DNA from: an uncultured Porphyromonadaceae bacterium
GTDB lineage: Bacteria > Bacteroidota > Bacteroidia > Bacteroidales > Muribaculaceae
Direction: 5' to 3'
Length of the DNA stretch: 50,277 bases
Assembly (NCBI GenBank): GCA_947175295.1
Contig: CAMWMK010000016.1
Span: 1 to 50,277 of the forward strand
The translations under genes were made by a program, and so were the position numbers. Position 1 is the stretch's first letter; each line of letters starts with the position of its first letter. The notes under the pieces are model-generated. The model was not told the DNA's origin and made no database searches. It saw only the letters and a list, made by a program, of their open reading frames with translations. Positions 16,657-25,197 of the stretch are shown here, one piece after another.

Positions 16657-19600
16657 TTTGCCGGAATTGCTATTTTTTTGCTGTGGGTGGTGGAGAGTCC
16701 GCTTTCGTCGGTCACAGTGGCGCGCAGCGAGTAGATTCCTCTGCCGAGGCGGTTGCCGTTGGTGTCGTTGAGGTCCCATACGAAAGAGAACGTGCTGTTG
16801 CTGTCGGAATATGCCTTGCGTTCCATGCTCCAGAGAAGATGGCCGTTGAGGTCGAAGCATTCCAGGCGGCAGCCAAGGGTGCAGAGCGCGCGGTCGGTGG
16901 TGATCTTCACGCTGAGCTGGTCTCTCTCCCTGCTGTAGAGGGATGTGAGCTCCGCTACGGAAGGACGCATGTTGAGGCCGACGTTGAAGTTTACGGTGGC
17001 GCTTGTGGAGTTGTTGGCGTTGTCCCAGACGGTAAGCGTCATCTCATGCGAGCCCGGAGCCAGTCCGAGGAGCGGATAGGCGATGCTGCCCTTCGTCTCG
17101 TCGTAGGGATCGGGGAAGTAATACTGGCTTACGTCGTCGTATACCTTTCCGGAGTCGAGGATGAGCGTCATCTTGTGGCCGATGGCCGCATCCGAGATGT
17201 TGATGCCGCTCTCGTCGCTGAAGACGGCCATCGCCACCGGATCGGAGTGTACGGTGGGGGCGCCTACTCCGAAGCTTTCTATCACCGGCCCGTCGAGGTC
17301 TTCCATCGAGTCGTAGTCGTAGCCGTAGACGTAGAGCCTGTCGGTGGAGCCGTTGGCCTCGGCCTGCGTGTCGGAGTCGTAGGCGTAGAGCGAGAGCATC
17401 GCGGGCGAATAGTTGTTGGTGATCTCCGAAGGCATGAGTATCGAAGCCGACCAGTGGCCCTGGCTCGCGTTGGTGCTTCCCTTGGCAAGCTTGATGGGGC
17501 GCTCCTGATAGATGGTGTCTTTTCCGGTCTCGCCATATCCGTGGGTCTCCACCGTCATTTCGGCGTCGTAGAGGGAGAACTGCACCGGGCCGTTGAAAGG
17601 CACGAGGTTGCCGAGCCTGTCGAGGATGCGTCCGGATATGCTGACGGAGGAGCGGGCTTTCAGTGCCGGAGCGTCGGCGTAGCTTTCAGCTATCGGCATT
17701 CCGGCTATGGAGTCGATCTGCACCCTGTATTCCGGCAGCGGCATGCGCAGCGCCGGGTCGCCGAAGAGGTGGTAGCGCAGCATGTTGTTGTCGCGCGAGG
17801 CCAGGTTCTTGCCGAGCCTCAGTATGTCGCCGAGCCGCTGTCCTTTTCCGAGGGAATCGGTTTTAGTCACCTGTGCCGCCACCGAATTGGTGATGTTGGC
17901 GTTCTGGCTGATGTAGACCGTACGGCTGGGCGTGATCACTGCGATTGCGCCTCCGGCAGGGTTGGAGACCATGATCTCCGCGCCGCTGACCTCCTCGGCA
18001 TCCCATTTTCCGAAGCTGCACGTAGCGGCGTAGAGCACGGGCAGGTATTGGTTTGACATGCTGTTGATGTCGCTCCAGGTCAGAAGCTTCTCATGCGTCC
18101 ACTCCTTAGGGTTGGCATGGCCGATGTAGGAGATGAAGGCAGTGCCTTCCTTCTGCCACTTCATGAGCATGCGCTGCTTCGCGTCGGGGAATGTCAGGCC
18201 CGAACCGGTCTGTTTCTGTTCGAACGCGTCGAGATATACCTTATCGTAGGCGTAGTTGGCTCCTGCGGGATTCCTCTGCATGTATCTGATGGCCGACTCC
18301 GTCTGTATGAAGTGCTGCGCTGAGTCGCCGTCGTCGGCGATCATCATTACGTTGTTGCGCCATTGGCCGTAGATCGGATTGGTCATATACGATTCGAGCT
18401 TGGTGGCGACGATGTCGGCTTCATAAGCGGAGGTGACGGTGTAGCGTCCTACGGCCACAAGTATGAACCTCGCCGACATGGCGCGGTCGGTGGTCTCGTC
18501 TTCAAGCATGGCTATGAAGTCGTCGGTGGAGTAGGAGGTGGTTTCCGTCAGGCCCGTCGGTGATTGCCATACGAGGGTGCGTGGATATCCCGCCTTGAGG
18601 GTCTCGGGATTCTTCATCTTCTGGTCGTAGGTGGGGCGCCCCATGAGCAGGCAGTAGCCGAACTGTCGGCCGTCGGGGTTCTGCCGGCTGCGGTCATACC
18701 ACATCTTGAGCAGTTTCCTGAAGGCCGACACGTCGGGCGATCCGCTCGAGAACTCATTGTAGATCTTCTCCGGCGAGAGCACATGCACCAGCATTCCGTC
18801 GTGCGAGCGGTGGAGGGCTGCTATCCGCTCGGCTGCGGCAGCGTACTCGTCGGGCGTGATGATCACCATGTCGGGAGTCGGCAGCCCGTGGATGTTCTGG
18901 TTAGACATACGGTACCTTCCCGGTATTACGGAGCCTTTCACCGAAGGCTCAAAAGCTATGAATTCGCGCAGTCCATGTTGGTCGATGCCGATAGTCAGTG
19001 AGCGGTCGGCCGCGTTGTAGGAGCCTTTCACTTCCTTGATGGCCCAGGGATCGGTGATATCCCATACGATGGTCTGATCCGATGCCCCGCTGATGCGGTA
19101 GGCGGAAGCGGAGGTGGGGTTGACCATAAAGTGTAGCTGCGAGTCCTTCATGGAGAGTGCCCGCTCATATTCCACTTCTATCCAGTCGAGACGGGCTATG
19201 TTGACCACTCCGCCCGGTGAGAATTCGATGCCGACGGTAAGTGACTTGCCTACGTTTTCGGCTGTCTTCGTGGCGGTCCCCAGGCGGTAGTATTGGTCGC
19301 TTCCTGATTGGATTTTGAATATCTTGTTTTCAGTAGAGGAGGGAAGGGGTTCGCCGTTGGCGCTGATCATGAAACTGCTTAGCTCCGTGGTGTTTGTCGC
19401 GAAGCGTACCCTTATCTTGGCGTTGCCGTCCACGTTGTCGGGAAGGTCAAACTTGAAGTCCTGCGCCTTGTTGGCGCGGAAGTCCTCTCCGAGGTAGTCG
19501 CGTCCGGATGTGGCGCACTGCAGCAGGTCGCGCTCATGCACGAGCTGGCAGGTAAACGAGTCGTAGACCGGCGTTCCCTCCGAGTGGGAAAGGTCGAGTG

Positions 19601-20075
19601 TCTCGGTCTGTGCGTCAGGCGCTACATCGCTCAGGAAGTAATACGACGCGTCGCCATACGGGCTTATCGTATGGTCGAATTTCATCTGCGATGTAGTGGA
19701 TGCGGTCGGCGCCGTGATTCCGGTCGCGTAGAATGTGATCGATCCGTCGTCTTTCCTTAGCACCGGTACGGGGGGAAGGTCGTCGGGATGGTTGTCGTCC
19801 AATACCTCTGAGATCATGCGGCCTCCGTAGCCATAGACGTATACTCCCTTCGGATTGCTGAATCCGAAGTTCTTAAGCGTCTGGCTGCTGAGGGTCTGAA
19901 GTCCGGGAGTGGAGATCTCCACTTTCACCCAGTTGCCGCCGGCCAGGGCGGATGAGGAAGCGTATTTCGATGCGTCGGCTGCAAGCGCGCCGAATGCGGG
20001 CAGCATGGCGGCTGTCAGCGCTAAAGCCATTCTGCCCGGATGTTTCGGAATTGATATGTAATTATGCGGTTTCAC
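16653..20075 (-). CDS. porU: Type IX secretion system sortase PorU
   Basis: 1140 residues. Signal peptide about 1-33 (AAMLPAFGALAAD). A long N-terminal beta region is followed by the C25 gingipain-like peptidase domain: TPDEYAAAAERIA, MMIADDGDSAQHF, then His-653 in YIGHANPKEW and Cys-686 in ATCSFGKWD form the catalytic dyad, close to the Porphyromonas PorU positions. After about residue 780 come Ig-like beta domains and a C-terminal FlgD-like segment (GRGIYSLRATVTDESG). PorU removes the C-terminal signal from T9SS cargo and attaches it to anionic LPS at the cell surface. Starts 2 bases after the GH25 stop and overlaps the FAH-like gene by 4 bases. Confidence 0.95.
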   Translation of the reverse strand: MKPHNYISIPKHPGRMALALTAAMLPAFGALAADASKYASSSALAGGNWVKVEISTPGLQTLSSQTLKNFGFSNPKGVYVYGYGGRMISEVLDDNHPDDLPPVPVLRKDDGSITFYATGITAPTASTTSQMKFDHTISPYGDASYYFLSDVAPDAQTETLDLSHSEGTPVYDSFTCQLVHERDLLQCATSGRDYLGEDFRANKAQDFKFDLPDNVDGNAKIRVRFATNTTELSSFMISANGEPLPSSTENKIFKIQSGSDQYYRLGTATKTAENVGKSLTVGIEFSPGGVVNIARLDWIEVEYERALSMKDSQLHFMVNPTSASAYRISGASDQTIVWDITDPWAIKEVKGSYNAADRSLTIGIDQHGLREFIAFEPSVKGSVIPGRYRMSNQNIHGLPTPDMVIITPDEYAAAAERIAALHRSHDGMLVHVLSPEKIYNEFSSGSPDVSAFRKLLKMWYDRSRQNPDGRQFGYCLLMGRPTYDQKMKNPETLKAGYPRTLVWQSPTGLTETTSYSTDDFIAMLEDETTDRAMSARFILVAVGRYTVTSAYEADIVATKLESYMTNPIYGQWRNNVMMIADDGDSAQHFIQTESAIRYMQRNPAGANYAYDKVYLDAFEQKQTGSGLTFPDAKQRMLMKWQKEGTAFISYIGHANPKEWTHEKLLTWSDINSMSNQYLPVLYAATCSFGKWDAEEVSGAEIMVSNPAGGAIAVITPSRTVYISQNANITNSVAAQVTKTDSLGKGQRLGDILRLGKNLASRDNNMLRYHLFGDPALRMPLPEYRVQIDSIAGMPIAESYADAPALKARSSVSISGRILDRLGNLVPFNGPVQFSLYDAEMTVETHGYGETGKDTIYQERPIKLAKGSTNASQGHWSASILMPSEITNNYSPAMLSLYAYDSDTQAEANGSTDRLYVYGYDYDSMEDLDGPVIESFGVGAPTVHSDPVAMAVFSDESGINISDAAIGHKMTLILDSGKVYDDVSQYYFPDPYDETKGSIAYPLLGLAPGSHEMTLTVWDNANNSTSATVNFNVGLNMRPSVAELTSLYSRERDQLSVKITTDRALCTLGCRLECFDLNGHLLWSMERKAYSDSNSTFSFVWDLNDTNGNRLGRGIYSLRATVTDESGLSTTHSKKIAIPAK

Positions 20076-20077
20076 GT

Positions 20078-20848
20078 CTAATTAACGGATTTATTGCCTT
20101 TATATTGTTGTTTATAGATAAAGTCTGCCCAATCGTCGCGGTGTCCGCCGAAGACATTGAGGTCTACGTCGCCCTTCACGCCTTTTACGGCCCCCTTGTG
20201 GTTGTGCTGCCAGAAGGTCCATGCCGCCGAAATGGGGTCGGATGAGAAGGAGCAGATCCAAAGTGAGTTTCCGGGCAGTGCGTCTGCCATATACCGGTAG
20301 TAGTCGGCCTTGTTGCAGTAGAGTGTCGGAGCAAGTCCCCGCAGGTTGAGATAGTCCACCATGGCGGCTATCCGCTCTTTTATGAGTTCGTCGTCGATTC
20401 CTTTAGGATTTCCGGAGGTCTCCACGTCGATCGCCACTCCTAACTCCAGGTTCCGGTCGCCTACGGCCTCGAGCAGGTTGATGGCCTGCGTCACTCCGTC
20501 TTTGTCAAACCTGAAGAAATGGTAGGCTCCCCTCATTATGCCGGCCTCTCCGGCCTTGAGGTGGTTGGTGGCGAAGCGCTTGTCGCGGAATGTGGCTCCT
20601 TCGGTAGCCTTGATCCATACGAACTCCACTCCGTCGCGTGCCGCCGCCTTGAAATCGATACGTCCGTTGTGGGCGGAGATGTCCATGCCTCCTACGGGAT
20701 ACATCTCCCTGTCTACGTAGGGCGGGGTAGTGCGGAAGCTGACCCATGCGGCGTAGGCCGCCCACGTAAGCAGAGCCGCTGCCAGAAGGAAGCAGAGAAA
20801 CACCGCAATGTCGGTTTTTCGCGTATTGATGTCGGCCAGTATCTTCAT
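20078..20848 (-). CDS. GH25 family lysozyme-like protein, membrane-anchored
   Basis: 256 residues. An N-terminal transmembrane or signal-anchor segment lies at about 14-38 (AVFLCFLLAAALLTWAAYAAW). The GH25 barrel follows: GGMDISAHNGRIDFKAAA (first catalytic-face Asp), FVWIKATEGATFRD, GAYHFFRFD and the catalytic DVETSGN motif; WTFWQHNHKGAVKGVKGDVD is the typical last strand. GH25 enzymes hydrolyse peptidoglycan beta-1,4 bonds. Its position 2 bases before porU suggests a role making room in the wall for the T9SS apparatus, or simple cotranscription. A strong promoter at 20856-20886 lies almost on the ATG, so its mRNA may be nearly leaderless. Confidence 0.88.
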   Translation of the reverse strand: MKILADINTRKTDIAVFLCFLLAAALLTWAAYAAWVSFRTTPPYVDREMYPVGGMDISAHNGRIDFKAAARDGVEFVWIKATEGATFRDKRFATNHLKAGEAGIMRGAYHFFRFDKDGVTQAINLLEAVGDRNLELGVAIDVETSGNPKGIDDELIKERIAAMVDYLNLRGLAPTLYCNKADYYRYMADALPGNSLWICSFSSDPISAAWTFWQHNHKGAVKGVKGDVDLNVFGGHRDDWADFIYKQQYKGNKSVN

Positions 20849-20855
20849 TCACCTA

Positions 20856-20886
20856 CAAAATTAATAATATTTGGTTGTCTCGCCAA
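20856..20886 (-). promoter_or_regulatory. Promoter of the GH25-porU-porV run
   Basis: Minus-strand TTG (20884-20886), 20-base spacer, TAATTTTG (20856-20863): a full consensus match. Only 7 bases separate the -7 box from the GH25 ATG, so transcription should begin at or within a base or two of the start codon. Confidence 0.8.
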
Positions 20887-20927
20887 ATCGAAAGAGATAA
20901 AAATTCAGTATTTTCCAAAATTTTTAT

Positions 20928-20935
20928 TAATTTTG
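20928..20935 (+). promoter_or_regulatory. Promoter -7 box of cvpA
   Basis: TAATTTTG ends 8 bases before the cvpA ATG at 20944. No good -33 TTG is seen at the right spacing. If used, the leader would be only a base or two long. Confidence 0.5.
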
Positions 20936-20943
20936 CATTCCAT

Positions 20944-21495
20944 ATGGGAGAAGCTATATATCATATACTGGTTATCGTAGTCGCGCTCGTAGGTATGATC
21001 CGCGGTTTTAACGCCGGACTTCTGCGTCAGGCGTCGAGTGTGCTGGGGTTTGTCTTCGGCATAGTCGCGGCGCGTGCCGTCGGTCCGGATTTCGCCATAT
21101 GGCTGGCCGGATGGTTTCCTGCCGTCTATCACCCTGTGGCCAAGAGTTTTTTTGTATCCATTCTGGGCTACGGCATCATCTGGGGATTATCGATGTTCGC
21201 CTTTTCGATGTTTGCCGGCATACTCAACCTCATGCTCGGTCTTATCCCCACCGGGATAATGAACTCTATAGCCGGCGCGGCGTTTTCATTATTGAAATCC
21301 CTCATGTTTCTGTCCATACTGTTCGACTTCGCTATCTGCCGTCCGTTTGACTCTCCGCTGATGCACTGCGCGCGCCACGACGACGGCAATCTCGTCGACG
21401 GGGTCATCCGCCTGGCGCCGGAACTGCTCGGCACCATGTCGGTGGAGGAGTATGCCCATCGGGTGCAGCTCTGGGAGGCCCGTACGATCAGTTAG
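20944..21495 (+). CDS. CvpA family membrane protein
   Basis: 183 residues from the ATG at 20944. An in-frame upstream extension to 20875 would run through the promoter and is not used. Four hydrophobic segments follow the CvpA/colicin V production family plan: IYHILVIVVALVGMIRGFNAG, LGFVFGIVAARAVG, the central SILGYGIIWGLSMFAFSMFAG and SLLKSLMFLSILFDFA. The family is polytopic in the inner membrane and linked to envelope homeostasis; the E. coli member is needed for colicin V production. It lies 106 bases upstream of sufC, in the place where sufB is expected next. Confidence 0.82.
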   Translation: MGEAIYHILVIVVALVGMIRGFNAGLLRQASSVLGFVFGIVAARAVGPDFAIWLAGWFPAVYHPVAKSFFVSILGYGIIWGLSMFAFSMFAGILNLMLGLIPTGIMNSIAGAAFSLLKSLMFLSILFDFAICRPFDSPLMHCARHDDGNLVDGVIRLAPELLGTMSVEEYAHRVQLWEARTIS

Positions 21496-21499
21496 GGAA

Positions 21500-21567
21500 G
21501 CTTGGAGGAAGTATGGAAGTATAAAAGTATGGAAGTATGCAAGTATATGAGTATATGGGGAGAGTAT
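21500..21567 (+). repeat. GGAAGTAT-type short tandem repeat before sufC
   Basis: Degenerate period-8 array of GGAAGTAT / AAAAGTAT / GCAAGTAT / TGAGTATA in the gap between cvpA and sufC. It is the only sequence at the position usually occupied by sufB and ends 34 bases before the sufC ATG. Confidence 0.8.
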
Positions 21568-21601
21568 AAGGAAATAAAAGAATTAAGAAAAGATATAAGA
21601 T

Positions 21602-22378
21602 ATGCTATCAGTTAGAGACCTTCATGCGGAAATCGACGGAAAGGAAATTCTCCGCGGCGTCAACCTTGACGTGAATCCCGGAGAAGTGCACGCCATCATG
21701 GGCCCCAACGGGTCGGGAAAGTCAACACTCTCAATGGTGCTTGCCGGAAATCCGGCCTATACGGTGACCGCGGGTGAAGTTTCGTTCCGCGGCAAAGACC
21801 TCCTCTCGATGACTCCCGATGTGAGGAGCCACGAGGGCCTTTTCCTCGGTTTCCAGTATCCCGTGGAGATTCCGGGAGTGTCAATGGTCAATTTCATGCG
21901 CGCAGCGGTCAACGCCAAGCGCAAATACTTTGGTGAGCCCCCTATGGGAGCGTCCGACTTCCTGAAGCTGATGCGCGAGAAGCGCGCCATCGTGGAGCTC
22001 GACAATAAGCTTGCGTCGCGAAGCGTCAACGAAGGCTTCTCCGGAGGCGAGAAGAAACGCAACGAGATATTCCAGATGGCGGTGCTTGAGCCGAGCCTCT
22101 CCATTCTCGACGAGACCGACTCCGGCCTTGACGTCGACGCGCTGCGCATCGTAGCCGAAGGTGTCAACAAACTCCGCACTCCGGAGACTTCGGCCATCGT
22201 CATCACCCACTATCAGCGTCTGCTCGACTACATTAAGCCCGACGTGATCCATGTGCTCTACAAGGGTCGTATCGTATATACGGGTGGGCCGGAGCTCGCG
22301 CTTGAGATCGAAAACAGAGGCTACGACTGGATCAAGGCGGAAGTAGACGCTGCCGACGCCATAAAGGGGGAGGCTTGA
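21602..22378 (+). CDS. sufC: Fe-S cluster assembly ATPase SufC
   Basis: 258 residues, the family length. SufC is the ABC-type ATPase of the SufBCD scaffold for Fe-S cluster assembly in the cytoplasm. Walker A GPNGSGKST (residues about 35-43), the Q-loop LGFQYPVEIPG, ABC signature FSGGEKKRNEI and Walker B LSILDETDSGLD are all intact, and the H-loop VITHYQRLLDYI closes it. It is followed 3 bases later by sufD and then sufS. No sufB lies between it and cvpA. Confidence 0.96.
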   Translation: MLSVRDLHAEIDGKEILRGVNLDVNPGEVHAIMGPNGSGKSTLSMVLAGNPAYTVTAGEVSFRGKDLLSMTPDVRSHEGLFLGFQYPVEIPGVSMVNFMRAAVNAKRKYFGEPPMGASDFLKLMREKRAIVELDNKLASRSVNEGFSGGEKKRNEIFQMAVLEPSLSILDETDSGLDVDALRIVAEGVNKLRTPETSAIVITHYQRLLDYIKPDVIHVLYKGRIVYTGGPELALEIENRGYDWIKAEVDAADAIKGEA

Positions 22379-22381
22379 TCT

Positions 22382-23731
22382 ATGGGAGCGCTTGACCAAT
22401 ACATTGCCCTATGGCAGGAGCATGGCGCCCTGATCGACGCGAAGGCTCCGGAGGCGCTCAACCGGCTCCGTCCGGAGGCGGCTTCGTCGCTGATAGAGCG
22501 TGGGCTTCCATCTCCCAAGGATGAAGACTACCGCCACACCGACCTTGACAGGATACTCGCGCCTGACTTCGGCGTCAACGTGGGGCGCGTCAAGATCGAC
22601 GTAAATCCCTCCGAGACATTCCGCTGCGACGTACCGATGCTCTCCACTTCACTTTTCCTTATCGTCAACGACGCGTTTGCCGAGACGGCAGGATGCCGGC
22701 GCATGCTTCCCGAGGGTGTCGACGTGATGTCGCTCGCCGCATACGCGCGCAGCAACCCCGGTTTCGTCAGCGACCACTACGGCCGCCTCGCCGACATGGC
22801 GAATCCCATAGTGGCGCTCAATACGCTTCTTTGCCAGGACGGCATAGTGATCCGTGTGCGCAAGGGGGTGAAGGTGGAGCCTACCATCCAGATCGTCAAC
22901 ATCTTCAATAATTCCGCGGCGCTGCTGGCTGCACGCAGGGTGCTCATCGTGATGGAAGAGGATGCCGAGGCCAAAGTGCTCGTCTGCGACCATACGCAGA
23001 GCTCCGATGTGGATTTCTGCTCCGTTCAGGTGGTGGAGGTCTACGCCGGGGTGAGGAGCCGTCTTGACTTCTACGACCTGGAGGAGAGCACACGCCGCAC
23101 ATCGCGCCTTTCTTCGCTCTGGCTCCGCCAGGAGGCCGGCTCCGAGGTGCTCCTCGATGCCATGACGCTCTACAACGGCACCACCCGCAATGAATTCTAC
23201 ACAAGCTTCGCCGGGCGCCACGCCCGCCTGCGCATGCTCGGCATGGGCATTGAGGATGACTCGCGCAGGCTCGACACATATTCACGCATAGCCCACGACG
23301 TGCCCGACTGCAACACCGACGAGCTCTTCAAGTATACCGTCGACGACGAGGCAATGGGGGCTTTCTCCGGCCTTATATATGTGGCGGAAGGGGCTTCCAA
23401 GACAGAGGCGTTTCAGTCCAACCGCAATCTTGTAGGGTCCGACACCGCGAAGATGCACTCCAAGCCCCAGCTCGAGATCTACAACGACGACGTGAAGTGT
23501 TCCCACGGCACCGCCATCGGCCAGCTCGACGAAAAGCAGCTCTTCTACATGATGACCCGTGGCATATCCGAGGCCCAGGCGCGCTTCATGCTCAAGCAGG
23601 CCTTCATGAGCGACGTCATCGACGGCATATCGCTTGCGCCCTTGCGCGACCGCCTGAAGCTCATGGTGGAGCGTCGCTTCGCCGGAGAGAAGGCCGCCTG
23701 CGCTTCGTGCCCGGTCTCGTGTAAAGATTAA
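22382..23731 (+). CDS. sufD: Fe-S cluster assembly protein SufD
   Basis: 449 residues. SufD pairs with SufB and SufC in the Fe-S scaffold complex. It has the helical N-terminal region (SPKDEDYRHTDLDRIL), a long beta-helix core and the conserved C-terminal block VKCSHGTAIGQLDEKQLFYM, whose His lies at the SufB-SufD interface, followed by a helical tail. It ends in a Cys cluster CASCPVSC. It lies between sufC (3-base gap) and sufS (14-base gap). The sequence aligns with SufD rather than SufB: it is shorter than SufB and has the short SufD-type N-terminus. Confidence 0.93.
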   Translation: MGALDQYIALWQEHGALIDAKAPEALNRLRPEAASSLIERGLPSPKDEDYRHTDLDRILAPDFGVNVGRVKIDVNPSETFRCDVPMLSTSLFLIVNDAFAETAGCRRMLPEGVDVMSLAAYARSNPGFVSDHYGRLADMANPIVALNTLLCQDGIVIRVRKGVKVEPTIQIVNIFNNSAALLAARRVLIVMEEDAEAKVLVCDHTQSSDVDFCSVQVVEVYAGVRSRLDFYDLEESTRRTSRLSSLWLRQEAGSEVLLDAMTLYNGTTRNEFYTSFAGRHARLRMLGMGIEDDSRRLDTYSRIAHDVPDCNTDELFKYTVDDEAMGAFSGLIYVAEGASKTEAFQSNRNLVGSDTAKMHSKPQLEIYNDDVKCSHGTAIGQLDEKQLFYMMTRGISEAQARFMLKQAFMSDVIDGISLAPLRDRLKLMVERRFAGEKAACASCPVSCKD

Positions 23732-23745
23732 TTATTAAAGATTAA

Positions 23746-24972
23746 ATGGTTATGAGCTATGATGTAGAGGAGATAAGGAGGCGTTTTCCCATCCTTTCGC
23801 GCAAGATAGAGGGCAAACCGCTGATATATCTCGACAATACCGCTACGTCGCAGACGCCCCGGAGCGTGGTGGATGCCATCGTCGCGGGCTACGACGACTT
23901 CAAGGCCAACGTACACCGCGGCGTGCATACCCTCTCGCAGGAGGCCACCGAGCTTCAGGAGGAGTGCCGGCGCCGGGTGCGCGGCTATATCGGCGCGTCG
24001 TCGGAGGAAGAGGTGATTTTCACGCGTGGCACCACCGAGGCCATCAACCTCGTGGCGTCGTCGTTCGGTTCGCTCTTTCCAAAAGACGGAGAGATAATCC
24101 TTACCGTGATGGAGCATCACGCCAACATCGTCCCCTGGCAGCTGCTGCAGAGCCGCAGGCCCGACCTTAAGATAAGGGTGGTGGATATCGACGACCGCGG
24201 CGAACTGCTGCTCGACCAGTATCGTTCTCTCTTCAACGAGCATACGTGCATGGCGTCGTTCTGCCACGTCTCAAATGTGCTCGGCACTGTCAATCCCGTC
24301 AGGGAGATGATCGGTTTCGCCCATAGCCGGGGTGTCCCCGTGCTTGTGGACGGCGCTCAGGCCGTGCCGCACATGAAGGTGTATGTAAGTGAACTCGACT
24401 GCGACTTCTACGTCTTCTCATCGCATAAGATGTATGGCCCTACGGGCGTCGGCGTGCTCTACGGCAAGAAGGAGCATCTGCTCCGCATGCCTCCCTATCA
24501 GGGGGGCGGGGAGATGATAGCCCATGTAAGCTTCGAAGGCACCACTTTCGCCGACCTTCCGTTCAAGTTCGAGGCCGGAACGCCCGATTTCGTCGGAATC
24601 GGAGCTTTCCCGAAGGCTCTTGACTTCATTGAGGAGATAGGCATGGATGCTATGGCTGCCCATGAGAAAGGCCTTATGGAGTATGCGGAGGAAAAGATGC
24701 GTGAGATTCCAGGCATGCGTATCTTCGGCAACGCGCCCCACAAAAGCGCTGTGATATCTTTCCTTGTCGGCGATATCCACCACTACGACATGGGCATGCT
24801 GCTCGATAAGCTCGGGGTAGAGGTGCGTACGGGCCATCACTGCGCTCAGCCTCTCATGCAGCGGCTCGGAATCAGCGGCACTGTCAGGGCCTCGTTTGCC
24901 GCCTACAACACCCGGGAGGAGGTAGACGCATTCATCGCCGCCCTCCGCCGCGTGATCCCGATCCTGAGCTGA
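23746..24972 (+). CDS. sufS: Cysteine desulfurase SufS (group II)
   Basis: 408 residues. It is a PLP-dependent enzyme that removes sulfur from L-cysteine and feeds the Suf scaffold. The PLP Lys is Lys-228 in FSSHKMYGPTG, the PLP-binding His and Asp lie in TVMEHHANIVPW and VDGAQAVPH, and the catalytic Cys-366 sits in RTGHHCAQPLM, the group II hallmark. Two start codons are possible (23746 or the ATG two codons on). It is the last gene of the suf run, followed by a hairpin at 24990 and a strong bidirectional terminator at 25126. Confidence 0.96.
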   Translation: MVMSYDVEEIRRRFPILSRKIEGKPLIYLDNTATSQTPRSVVDAIVAGYDDFKANVHRGVHTLSQEATELQEECRRRVRGYIGASSEEEVIFTRGTTEAINLVASSFGSLFPKDGEIILTVMEHHANIVPWQLLQSRRPDLKIRVVDIDDRGELLLDQYRSLFNEHTCMASFCHVSNVLGTVNPVREMIGFAHSRGVPVLVDGAQAVPHMKVYVSELDCDFYVFSSHKMYGPTGVGVLYGKKEHLLRMPPYQGGGEMIAHVSFEGTTFADLPFKFEAGTPDFVGIGAFPKALDFIEEIGMDAMAAHEKGLMEYAEEKMREIPGMRIFGNAPHKSAVISFLVGDIHHYDMGMLLDKLGVEVRTGHHCAQPLMQRLGISGTVRASFAAYNTREEVDAFIAALRRVIPILS

Positions 24973-24989
24973 CCGGGAGCCATGAAGGG

Positions 24990-25025
24990 GACGTCGCTAT
25001 TTTAACAAACGTTAAAATGCAACGT
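24990..25025. other. Imperfect hairpin downstream of sufS
   Basis: GACGT..GC..ATTTTAAC on the left pairs with GTTAAAAT..GC..ACGTC on the right around a 4-base loop AAAC. It lacks a long T-run and sits 100 bases before the perfect terminator at 25126, so it may be an mRNA 3' structure. The 100 bases between are AT-rich and hold no open frame I would call. Confidence 0.5.
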
Positions 25026-25125
25026 CTTTGAAACAATTTTGCAATCTGAAATGTTTAAAAATCATAAAGAAGATAGATTTTTGTTCATTAAGAGAAAACG
25101 GTCTTCGACCATAGGTCTGAGGCCG

Positions 25126-25173
25126 TATTCAAAAAAGGAGCCCAATCGTGAGATTGGGCTCCTTTTTTGAATA
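25126..25173. terminator. Bidirectional terminator between sufS and lgt
   Basis: A perfect 22 bp stem (25126-25147 with 25152-25173), loop GTGA, with an A6 tract on the left and T6 on the right. It can end both the plus-strand suf transcript and the minus-strand pta-ackA-lgt transcript. Confidence 0.92.
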
Positions 25174-25197
25174 TCGGGAATCGCCGTCTTAAACGCG

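Noticed and set aside
16657..16860. Upstream extension of the FAH-like gene
   Set aside because: It lies inside porU in another frame, is Arg/Gln/Pro-rich and lacks homology-like content; the ATG at 16656 gives a standard 4-base overlap.
16641..18056. A 471-codon open frame opposite porU, and other long frames opposite parE, the LptF/G gene and the RND pumps
   Set aside because: They lie wholly antisense to well-supported genes, have Val/Gly/His/Arg-rich content typical of GC-rich shadow frames and show no domain or start signal.
25026..25125. Small RNA gene between sufS and the terminator
   Set aside because: A terminator follows, but no promoter matching TAnnTTTG is found at the right place, so the call is not supported.
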